A stretch of DNA of 64,000 nucleotides from positions 4,278,001-4,342,000 of the forward strand of contig NZ_LT615367.1 in NCBI RefSeq assembly GCF_900095885.1. The letters are read 5' to 3'. The stretch is from Dickeya aquatica (GTDB taxonomy: Bacteria; Pseudomonadota; Gammaproteobacteria; Enterobacterales; Enterobacteriaceae). Positions 38,685-46,133 of this stretch are shown in pieces (position 1 is the first letter of the stretch; each line of letters begins with the position of its first letter). A program made the translations under genes and the position numbers. A model generated the notes under the pieces. That model saw only the letters and a list, made by a program, of their open reading frames with translations, was not told the DNA's origin and made no database searches.

Positions 38685-39402
38685 TAAGATTCATCTCAAC
38701 GCCAAGCCTGATTGCATGCTTGGCATTTAACACACCCAGTTTTTTAACGACATTACCAATATGAAATTTTACCGTACTGGTGGTAATCCCGAGAATCAGC
38801 GAAATTTCCTGATACGTTTTCCCCATGCTAGCCCAGTATAGAATTTCATTTTCACGCTGGGAGAAGAGATCCACCTCCTGAGACTTATGGTGATGCTTAT
38901 TACGATTCATCTCTCTGTAAAGAGAGGTGATTTTTTCGTGAGCAGAAATAAGCAGCATTTGCAGCTTATCTTTATTATTATGAATAATATCTTCCATTTC
39001 CTGAATGCGATTTTCTTCAATCATAATTGACAGTGCAGCAAGGTTATTACTCGGATCGTGCAAGACAAACGTATAGCCACTGACAATGTCATACTCTCTT
39101 GAGAGATTAAATATCTTTGCAAACTTTAGCTTTGAACTGATCACCGGCTCATCGTCCCAGGAGAATGGCGAGATTTTATTGATAGCCGTTAAAATGACCG
39201 GGTCAATATGTTGATAATTATTGTCCCTGTATATCTCAACCCACTCTGGTGGATAATTAGAGATAATCACCACGTCAGTAGGTTTCTTCTTATTCATGAT
39301 CAAATAGGCGTACTTGAGATCGCCATAGCGCTTTAACTTTCTGTTAAGATAGCTCTGTATTGTGCTATTGATGAAGTCAACGTTAGAGAATGATATAGAC
39401 AT
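38650..39402 (-). CDS. expR: LuxR-type acyl-homoserine lactone receptor/regulator
   Basis: A 250-residue regulator with an N-terminal autoinducer-binding domain (YPPEWVEIYRDNNYQHIDPVI carries the conserved Trp, Tyr and Asp) and a C-terminal LuxR helix-turn-helix (SQRENEILYWASMGKTYQEI...STVKFHIGNVVKKL). It belongs to the ExpR/EsaR-like group that typically binds DNA without ligand. It overlaps expI tail to tail by 35 nt, so the two transcripts are antisense at their 3' ends. Confidence 0.92.
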   Translation of the reverse strand: MSISFSNVDFINSTIQSYLNRKLKRYGDLKYAYLIMNKKKPTDVVIISNYPPEWVEIYRDNNYQHIDPVILTAINKISPFSWDDEPVISSKLKFAKIFNLSREYDIVSGYTFVLHDPSNNLAALSIMIEENRIQEMEDIIHNNKDKLQMLLISAHEKITSLYREMNRNKHHHKSQEVDLFSQRENEILYWASMGKTYQEISLILGITTSTVKFHIGNVVKKLGVLNAKHAIRLGVEMNLIKPVEPTKAKS

Positions 39403-39539
39403 CTAACTCTCCTAAAACCGAGTACGCAGTTCAAACTGACCATAACGGCACGAAAGTATAGTATCAACCTATACCTAAGTCTAACTATCTTTCCGGATTC
39501 AAAATCTTTAGAATTTTCAAAAAATAATATCAAGCACCA

Positions 39540-39572
39540 AAATAAAAAATCCGCTCTTTCTTAAAGAACGGA
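39540..39572 (-). terminator. Possible minus-strand intrinsic terminator upstream of expR
   Basis: On the minus strand TCCGTTCTTT-AAG-AAAGAGCGGA (one G-U pair) is followed by TTTTTTATTTT. Nothing annotated on this strand lies immediately to its right, so it may end an unrecognised RNA. Confidence 0.5.
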
Positions 39573-39618
39573 AAGCCAAATTGGCTTACACCAGGGAATA
39601 TCTGTTAGTTTTTTTGTT

Positions 39619-39758
39619 GCGTGCCAAATAAATTTCAGATTGCAGGACGTCAGTTATCGAACCACTGGTGACGGCATAGTCAAAGTATGCCGCCATAAGG
39701 TGATAAGGCTAGCTGACATACCTGCAACAGCGAAGCACGCGAAATTAATTATTGTTAA
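39619..39758 (+). ncRNA. Candidate structured RNA (sRNA or leader/attenuator)
   Basis: Four nested inverted repeats pair outside-in: GCGTGC/GCACGC (39619-39624 with 39735-39740), TTGCAGG/CCTGCAA (39640-39646 with 39721-39727), GTCAGTTA/TAGCTGAC (39649-39656 with 39710-39717, one wobble valid only on the plus strand) and CGGCATA/TATGCCG (39672-39678 with 39686-39692). A strong plus-strand terminator follows at once. I do not recognise an RNA family. It could be a free small RNA or an attenuated leader of the biosynthetic operon that starts 300 bp downstream. An ORF in the region has no protein-like features. Confidence 0.45.
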
Positions 39759-39817
39759 CCCTTCTCTCTCTTACCGCCATCTCGTGGTTGATAAGAGAGA
39801 GAAAGGTCGTTTTTTTC
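39759..39817 (+). terminator. Strong plus-strand intrinsic terminator upstream of the vfm block
   Basis: A 12-bp perfect stem (TTCTCTCTCTTA with TAAGAGAGAGAA), extended by CC/GG past one mismatch, has an 18-nt loop and is followed by TCG then seven T residues. No protein gene upstream in plus orientation ends near it (expI ends 1 kb away). The remaining 300 bp to the first vfm gene hold pyrimidine-rich DNA and presumably the promoter. Confidence 0.8.
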
Positions 39818-40115
39818 TCTATTGTCCTCTTCATTCCCTTCTTCATTTTTCCCTGCACTTTCTTTTCCACACTCGTCTATTGCCTATAACGGTATTTTTA
39901 TCTCTTACAACCGTCTCATCTGCAATACCTGGCGAAGAATGGCCGTGTGGTAAACATCAACGGTGAAAATACACGATATTGCAGCCATCAGAAGATACTA
40001 TGCCTGCTTTATACCATTGCGGTGACGTATGTCATCGCGTGCAATCTCAAACAAAACGCCAGCCTGCCGCAAGTTTTATACTTCCCCGGAGAAACACTGA
40101 ATAAAGGGGAATGGA

Positions 40116-40427
40116 ATGGAGCATGCGCTGGTCACTCATCATGATGATGAAACCTTACACACCCTGCTGCGTGATAAACTGGTCGCGATTGGCATTGATA
40201 ACGGGCGAATTAAAGCCATTTTTGAAGGTTCTACCCTGTTTGGCGCAGAAGGACTGCTCGACTCTATTAACATCGTCAGCCTGATTGCAGTCTTAAGCGA
40301 CCACTGCGAGGCGGCCTATGGCCTGCGTGGCGATCTGTTCAATCTGGCCGATGATCGGGTGTTCGATGCATTCCAGGATCTGGCCAGCCTGACCCGTTTT
40401 CTGCGTGAGCGGCTCCATCATGGCTGA
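40116..40427 (+). CDS. Acyl/aminoacyl carrier protein, first of the vfm biosynthetic block
   Basis: A 103-residue acidic carrier protein. GLLDSINIVSLI contains the Ser50 expected to receive 4'-phosphopantetheine, followed by an ACP-like third helix. It would hold a pathway intermediate as a thioester; the transferase at 54878 is the obvious activator. It overlaps the next gene by 8 nt, so translation is likely coupled. A ribosome-binding site (AAAGGGGAATGG) precedes the start. Confidence 0.82.
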   Translation: MEHALVTHHDDETLHTLLRDKLVAIGIDNGRIKAIFEGSTLFGAEGLLDSINIVSLIAVLSDHCEAAYGLRGDLFNLADDRVFDAFQDLASLTRFLRERLHHG

Positions 40428-41739
40428 TCCGGTTCATGTACCGGTTTTAGCCGATGGCTATCTGGAAGGGGTTGCCATTGCGCAGATAGCTCGTCGCATC
40501 GCAACCCCCTTTTATGCCTACAGCGCCCGCCAGCTACGCCAGCAGCTCACGCAACTCTGGCAATACCTGCCGCGCGAAACCGCCATTTATTACTCGCTGA
40601 AAGCCAACCCCACGCTCTCCATCGTCAAAACACTGGTCGGGCAGGGAGCCGGATGCGAGGTGTGCTCCCCCGCCGAGCTGGAAACCGCCCTGGCGGCAGG
40701 CGTTTTGCCACAGCACATTCTCTATGTCGGCCCGGGGAAATCGTTGGACGCGCTGACGCGGGCCATTGATTGCGGCATTCGCGCCATTGTCGTGGAATCC
40801 GTCACCGAACTGGACAACATCAACCATCTGGCCGCGCAAGCGCATACCGTACAACCGGTGGCATTACGCATTAATCCTGATTTTAGCAGCGAACATGCCC
40901 GGCTGGTGATGAGTGGTAAACCAACGCAATTCGGCATGACGCAGGAAACCGTCGAAACGGTGCTCGATAGTCTGCACCGCTGGCCAAACATCCACCTTTG
41001 CGGCTTTCACGTCTATTTGGGCACCCGGATCCTGCATGCTCAGGCTATTGCTGACAATACACGCAATATTTTGCAACTGGCGCTGACACTGCGCGATCGC
41101 TACCGCCTGACGCTGGATTTTGTCGATGTGGGTGGCGGGTTCGGCGTGCCCTATTACCCGAAAGAAACACCGCTGGATTTGCCAGCGCTGGGCGAAGCAA
41201 TGGCTCCGGTCATGGCAGCATTCCGCCAGCAGGCTCCCGCCACACAAATCGTCATCGAACTGGGGCGCTATCTGGTCGCGCAGGCGGGTATCTTCGTCAC
41301 CCGGGTCAACACGTTAAAAACTGCGGGTGGTAAAACCTTTGCAGTGTGTGACGGCGGGGCTAACTGCCACAGTGCCGCCGCCGGGCTTAACAGCCTGCGG
41401 CGTAAAAACTTTCCGCTGCTGCGTCTTGGTGATAATCACGGGCGGCCCGTTCAGACTTACCAAATCAGCGGGCCGCTGTGCACCCCTACCGATTTGCTGG
41501 GCGATAACGTGCCGCTCCCGATGCTCGAGGTGAACGACCTTATCGGTATTACCCATTCGGGTGCCTATGGTCTGACGGCCTCACCAGGTGCGTTTTTAAG
41601 TTTTGGCGCACCGGCAGAGGTGATGGTCGATGGCACACACCTGACGCTTATCCGCCAGCCGGAAACCACCGCGCAGTTACTGGCACGCCAGCAACCGGTC
41701 TCGCTCGACGCACCGCTTCCCGACAAGGAGCCATCATGA
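40420..41739 (+). CDS. PLP-dependent decarboxylase, alanine-racemase fold (LysA/ODC family)
   Basis: A 439-residue fold-type III enzyme. YYSLKANP holds the PLP Lys61; GGGFG (238-242), ELGRYLVAQAG (280-290), GPLC (Cys354) and GAY (381-383) are the phosphate, catalytic and substrate elements of the family. It probably decarboxylates an amino acid or a carrier-bound derivative. A decarboxylase of this type paired with an AMP ligase and a carrier protein recalls exosortase A-associated gene sets. The start at 40420 overlaps the carrier gene; the end overlaps the next gene by 4 nt. Confidence 0.88.
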   Translation: MADPVHVPVLADGYLEGVAIAQIARRIATPFYAYSARQLRQQLTQLWQYLPRETAIYYSLKANPTLSIVKTLVGQGAGCEVCSPAELETALAAGVLPQHILYVGPGKSLDALTRAIDCGIRAIVVESVTELDNINHLAAQAHTVQPVALRINPDFSSEHARLVMSGKPTQFGMTQETVETVLDSLHRWPNIHLCGFHVYLGTRILHAQAIADNTRNILQLALTLRDRYRLTLDFVDVGGGFGVPYYPKETPLDLPALGEAMAPVMAAFRQQAPATQIVIELGRYLVAQAGIFVTRVNTLKTAGGKTFAVCDGGANCHSAAAGLNSLRRKNFPLLRLGDNHGRPVQTYQISGPLCTPTDLLGDNVPLPMLEVNDLIGITHSGAYGLTASPGAFLSFGAPAEVMVDGTHLTLIRQPETTAQLLARQQPVSLDAPLPDKEPS

Positions 41740-42680
41740 CGTTGTGCTTTCAGCCCGATGAGGTGGTATGGCGTACTTTTCGCGATGAAGAGACAAACCT
41801 GCTGGCTCCACACGCAAATGCGGAGCTGATGGCCGACTATTTACAGGCGTTTTTCCACTCCCACCACGACACACGTCAACCCGAACCAGACACGTTGCTG
41901 CGCTGGCTGAACAGCGAACCACACCGTTTTAGCGCCATGGCGCTGGCTCTCTTGCCCGAGCTTCAGGCGCGTCGGCCCGTGATATCAAGCCAGCTTGATA
42001 TGGTGGTGCTGGCGCACTGGACACCAGACAGCGAACTGGGCTGCGCAGTGACCAATGCGTTGATCCACGCCTGCGATGCGCCGCAGGCATTTGGCTTTTC
42101 GGTGTCTGACCGGGCGCAGGCAGCCCCGTTGTTTGCGCTCCATACCATCAACGAATATCTGGGCCATGAGGCCAAAGCGACGCCACCAACGGCGCTGCTG
42201 ATGATTGCCGATCAGGCACGCGCGCCCTACACCAGTGACGCACTGGCCGCGCTGGCACCGCAAAACACCGGCTGCCTGATTCGGCTGGAAGCGCGCCCCC
42301 CGGAGCAGGCGAGCGGGCTGGTGTTTGAAGGTTATTACCGCCAGCCCTATGAGGCCGGCGGCCCGACGGCCAGCACGCTGGCCTCACTACTTGAGCAGAT
42401 AACCCCGTCCCCCTTATCCGGCGCGGATGACTGGCCGCTCACGCTGGTCGCCAGCCCGTCGCTGCTGGCCGCGGTTACGGGCGCAGACGAAAGCGTGCCA
42501 ACGCTTGCCCTGCCCGAGGCGCTGCTGTGCGCCGCTCCGTTCGTCAGCCTGAAACAACAGGCCCGGCCGGGCGGCCGTTATCTGCTGGTGGTGCCGGAAA
42601 TACGCCACCTCACGGCGTGTATTTTACGCTATCAACCTGACGGTGACAGGCAGCCTGACTGCCTTCCCCCTCTCGGATAA
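41736..42680 (+). CDS. Ketosynthase-like protein without active-site Cys
   Basis: A 314-residue protein related to the gene product at 52146: both share AHWTPD (93-98) with the KAS III-like TPD motif, SDR (124-126), an LFA helix and an (L)LMIADQ strand. The helix that carries the nucleophile Cys in KAS III enzymes reads AQAAPLFAL here, so Cys is absent. It looks like a thiolase-fold subunit that shapes a complex rather than condensing. No His/Asn triad motif was seen. Starts at ATGA overlap. Confidence 0.65.
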   Translation: MTLCFQPDEVVWRTFRDEETNLLAPHANAELMADYLQAFFHSHHDTRQPEPDTLLRWLNSEPHRFSAMALALLPELQARRPVISSQLDMVVLAHWTPDSELGCAVTNALIHACDAPQAFGFSVSDRAQAAPLFALHTINEYLGHEAKATPPTALLMIADQARAPYTSDALAALAPQNTGCLIRLEARPPEQASGLVFEGYYRQPYEAGGPTASTLASLLEQITPSPLSGADDWPLTLVASPSLLAAVTGADESVPTLALPEALLCAAPFVSLKQQARPGGRYLLVVPEIRHLTACILRYQPDGDRQPDCLPPLG

Positions 42681-42689
42681 GGATGCATC

Positions 42690-44255
42690 ATGACAAACGT
42701 TACCCACCTGACCGTCTGGCTTGACCGGGCCGCGAAAGAGGCCGCCAACAAGACCGCGATTATCGACCCGGAGCGTGAAATCAGTTGGTTCATGCTACGT
42801 CTGCAAGCCCGCCAACTGGCAGATTACCTCGGCGCGCAGGGGGTAGAAAAAGGCGATCGGGTCATCGTCTACATGCCCAATTCGTTGACGTTCGCACTCT
42901 ATTTCTGGGCATTGCAGTATCTGGGCGCGATTTTTATTCCACTCAGCCCGGAAACCAAGGCTGACAAACTGAGCTGGCTGGTGGATAACGCAGGCTGCCG
43001 CCTGCTGATCGCGGATGCCACGCTTGGCGATGAAATCACCAAGGCCCAAGCCTGCGAGCACTGGCAGCATTACAACCGCCAGACGCGGGTCTGCGTCAGC
43101 CAGGAAATTGCCGCCACACTCGTCTGCGAACCCTACCGCATTTGCGAACACCAACAGCCCGGCGGTATTGACCTTGATTTAGCCTGCATTCTTTACACCT
43201 CCGGCTCCACGGGCCAGCCCAAAGGGGTGATGCTCAGCCGCCGCAATATGATAACCGCCGCCAGTTCCGTGTCAGGCTACCTGCAACTGCGTGACGATGA
43301 CCGTATCATGCTGATGATCCCCATGAGCTTCGACTACGGCTTGTATCAGATGATCATGGCTGCCGTGGTGCAATGCACCCTGATAATCGAGCCTGATTTC
43401 CGCCGCCCGTTGCTGTCGCTGCAACGTATGGTGGCGCTGCGGGCCACCGTGCTGCCGATTGTGCCAACCATGCTGCGCCTGATTACGCCACTGGCATCGC
43501 GCTATAATTTCTCCACCCTTCGCACCGTCACCAATACCGCCGCTGCCCTGCACCCGGCAGACATCGCACAGTTGCAACAGCACTTCCCGCAGGCGCGCAT
43601 TTATTCGATGTACGGGTTGACCGAGTGCCACCGCTGTACCTATTTGCCACCGGAATACCTCGACAGCCACCCGCAAAGTGTCGGCATTGCCATCCCGAAT
43701 ACCGAACTGTGGGTGGTGGATGACAACGGCAAGCGCCACACCCGCAATGCTACCGGCGAGCTGGTGATCCGTGGGGCCACCGTGATGTGCGGCTACTGGC
43801 GCAATGAAGAAAAAAGCCGTGAGAAGCTGCGCCCCGGCCTGCTGCCGGGTGAGCAGGTGTTATACACCGGCGATATCTGTCGGCTGGATGAAAACGGGTT
43901 GCTCTATTTCATTGGCCGACGCGATGACATGCTGAAAAGCTGCGGCGAAAAAGTCTCACCCAAAGAGGTGGAAACGGTACTCAGCCGCCACCCGCAGGTG
44001 GCTCAGGTGGCCGTTATCGGTGTACCGCATCCGGTCTACGGTGACGAAATCGTCGCCTGCATCGTGCCACAGGGCGAACTGAATGAAAAAGCGCTAACCG
44101 GCTGGTGCAAAAGCCAGATGGAGTCGCACATGGTGCCACACCGTATCTGCCTGATGGCGCAATTCCCGCTTAATCCCAACGGCAAGGTTCACCGTACCCT
44201 GCTGCAAGAACAACTGGTTGCGGGCCGCACAGCGGCGCAACGCAGCCCGGCCTGA
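42690..44255 (+). CDS. AMP-forming acyl-CoA/acyl-ACP ligase
   Basis: A 521-residue ANL-superfamily enzyme: P-loop YTSGSTGQPKG (169-179), YGLTE (308-312), YTGD (392-395) and the catalytic Lys499 in NPNGKV. It has the SMYGLTECHRCTYLPP sequence I associate with exosortase A-associated ligases, and no Asp-bearing amino-acid pocket motif comparable to the DltA-like pair downstream. It may activate a carboxylic acid onto a carrier protein. It is 9 nt after the previous gene, with GGATG as ribosome-binding site. Confidence 0.85.
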   Translation: MTNVTHLTVWLDRAAKEAANKTAIIDPEREISWFMLRLQARQLADYLGAQGVEKGDRVIVYMPNSLTFALYFWALQYLGAIFIPLSPETKADKLSWLVDNAGCRLLIADATLGDEITKAQACEHWQHYNRQTRVCVSQEIAATLVCEPYRICEHQQPGGIDLDLACILYTSGSTGQPKGVMLSRRNMITAASSVSGYLQLRDDDRIMLMIPMSFDYGLYQMIMAAVVQCTLIIEPDFRRPLLSLQRMVALRATVLPIVPTMLRLITPLASRYNFSTLRTVTNTAAALHPADIAQLQQHFPQARIYSMYGLTECHRCTYLPPEYLDSHPQSVGIAIPNTELWVVDDNGKRHTRNATGELVIRGATVMCGYWRNEEKSREKLRPGLLPGEQVLYTGDICRLDENGLLYFIGRRDDMLKSCGEKVSPKEVETVLSRHPQVAQVAVIGVPHPVYGDEIVACIVPQGELNEKALTGWCKSQMESHMVPHRICLMAQFPLNPNGKVHRTLLQEQLVAGRTAAQRSPA

Positions 44256-44268
44256 TGGAGCCCTATTT

Positions 44269-44586
44269 ATGTCAGCAAAATCACCTGAAACCAGCACCAG
44301 TGTGCTGCCCGATAACGCGGCAAGCTATTACCCTTATATCGTGAAAGCTATCGGCATGGTGCTGGAAACCGATGATCTGTCGGAGCTGCATCCGCATACC
44401 GATCTGGAGCGGGACCTGGGGTTTGAGAGCGGCATCTTCATTGAGCTGATGATGTACCTTGAAGAGATGATAACCGGGTTATCGATTGACCCGGTGATGC
44501 TGGACACCCAGCACATCACCACCATCGACTCGCTTGACCGCTTCATCCACGCACAACGGGAGCACGACCTATCTTGTGCACAGTAG
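44269..44586 (+). CDS. Second acyl/aminoacyl carrier protein
   Basis: A 105-residue carrier protein. DLERDLGFESGIFIELMMYLEE matches ACPs of the DxxLGxDS class, with Ser54 as the pantetheine site (ESG instead of DSL). The preceding ligase and following DltA-like enzymes suggest it receives an activated unit. The TTG start of the next gene lies inside its last codons. Confidence 0.82.
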   Translation: MSAKSPETSTSVLPDNAASYYPYIVKAIGMVLETDDLSELHPHTDLERDLGFESGIFIELMMYLEEMITGLSIDPVMLDTQHITTIDSLDRFIHAQREHDLSCAQ

Positions 44587-46133
44587 CCGCATGGCAGTAT
44601 CTGGTTTCGCTGTTTGCGCGCTTTGATGGCGTGCAGAGCGCTGCGGCGTATAGCGTGAACGGCGATCTCCGCTACCACCAGCTCTACCACAGCGCCCTGA
44701 CGCTGGCTGCGCAACTCCAGGCCCACCATCAGGCAAGCGGACACCCACAGCCCGCGCCAGTGCTGCTGTATGGTCACAAACACCCGGCAAGTCTGGCAGG
44801 GTGGTGGGCCTGCCTGCTCACCGGCCACCCGGTGGTGCCGGTAGAAAACGACAATACCGCTGAACGGCTGCGCTTTATCGCCGACGGTATTCAGGCCGGC
44901 CTGCTGTTAAACGCCAGCGAGCACGCTGCACCTGAGTGTGGCTTGCCGGTTATCCTCGCCACGGTACTCAGTGAAGCGAGGATGCCGGATACCGACACTC
45001 CCCAGACGCTCGCCGCACTCTGCCAGCACATGGAGCACGCCTTTGGCCATAAAAAGGTGAGCGGCATTGCCTATATCATGTTCTCTTCCGGCACCACTGG
45101 CGCGCCCAAAGGGATCCAGGTCAGCTACCCGAATCTGGCCCATTTTGTGCGCTGGGCCGTTGAACACTTTGCCGACCCCGGCCCGGTCAGTGGCAATATT
45201 CGCTACTGTTTTGACGTCAGCCAATACGAGCTGTGGCTCGCCTGGTATTACCGCCAGCCGCTGTGCGTACTGGATTACCGGGATGTCATCAACACCCGCA
45301 AAATGATCGCCCGTCACGCCGATGCCGGAACCCAAACCTGGGTCAGCACGCCGTCACTAACACGTAACTACCTGCGTGATAAATCGTTTTGCCAGCAAAA
45401 CCTGCCCGCGCTTAACCAATTTATTTTTTGCGGCGAAGTGCTGAGCAAAGAGTTGGTGCAGGCATTGCAGCACGCGTTTCCCGGCTGCCGCCTCGTTAAT
45501 ACCTATGGCCCGACCGAGTGTACCGTGGCAGTCAGCGCCTGTGACATCACGCCGTCAATGCTGGAGCACGACGCACCACTACCGCTCGGCACAGCCCGGC
45601 CTGGCGTCACATTGCGTATCGAGGGCGAAGCCGCACGCGGTGAAATCATCATTACCGGTGATGCCGTCAGCGCAGGCTATCTCAATGCCAGCCCGGCACA
45701 ACAGGCGCGCTTTTTTACCGATGCCAGCGGCGTGCGCGGTTATCGCACCGGTGATATCGGATCGCTGCGCGATGGCCTGCTCTATTTTCATGGCCGGGAA
45801 GACAGCGAGCTGAAAATTCAGGGTTATCGCGTCGTTATCAGCGATATTGAAAATGCGCTGCGCGCGCATCCGCTGGTGCAGGATGCCATCGTCACCCCCT
45901 GGCTGCTGCGCGGTGTTGCTCAGGGACTACAGGCATTCGTGCTCGCTGACCAGCCTGATATTTTCCCGCAATTAGCCGACTACCTGCGCCGCTATTTCCC
46001 GGTCTATATGGTGCCGAAATTCTGGTATCCGGTAGAGGAGGCAGCGCTTAACCACAACAGTAAGCTCGATCGCCTGCGCGTGACAGAGCAGGCAATCGAC
46101 AAGGGCAAACGCTATGTTTTCGTCAGTTCTTGA
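44574..46133 (+). CDS. DltA-like amino acid adenylation enzyme 1
   Basis: A 519-residue stand-alone adenylation protein. FSSGTTGAPKG (170-180), FDVSQYE (213-219, with Asp214 that contacts the amino group in amino-acid adenylation domains), NTYGPTE (309-315), and C-terminal Lys497. The block VSTPSLTRNYLRDKSF...FIFCGEVLSKEL closely follows D-alanine-carrier ligases (DltA). It should load an amino acid on a carrier protein. Translation likely begins at TTG (44574), overlapping the carrier gene by 13 nt; no ATG is available nearby in frame. Confidence 0.83.
   Translation: MCTVAAWQYLVSLFARFDGVQSAAAYSVNGDLRYHQLYHSALTLAAQLQAHHQASGHPQPAPVLLYGHKHPASLAGWWACLLTGHPVVPVENDNTAERLRFIADGIQAGLLLNASEHAAPECGLPVILATVLSEARMPDTDTPQTLAALCQHMEHAFGHKKVSGIAYIMFSSGTTGAPKGIQVSYPNLAHFVRWAVEHFADPGPVSGNIRYCFDVSQYELWLAWYYRQPLCVLDYRDVINTRKMIARHADAGTQTWVSTPSLTRNYLRDKSFCQQNLPALNQFIFCGEVLSKELVQALQHAFPGCRLVNTYGPTECTVAVSACDITPSMLEHDAPLPLGTARPGVTLRIEGEAARGEIIITGDAVSAGYLNASPAQQARFFTDASGVRGYRTGDIGSLRDGLLYFHGREDSELKIQGYRVVISDIENALRAHPLVQDAIVTPWLLRGVAQGLQAFVLADQPDIFPQLADYLRRYFPVYMVPKFWYPVEEAALNHNSKLDRLRVTEQAIDKGKRYVFVSS

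Noticed and set aside
39640..39966. 108-residue ORF in the expR/vfm spacer
   Set aside because: Low-complexity His/Leu/Phe composition, no ribosome-binding site, and it coincides with the structured-RNA candidate and terminator.
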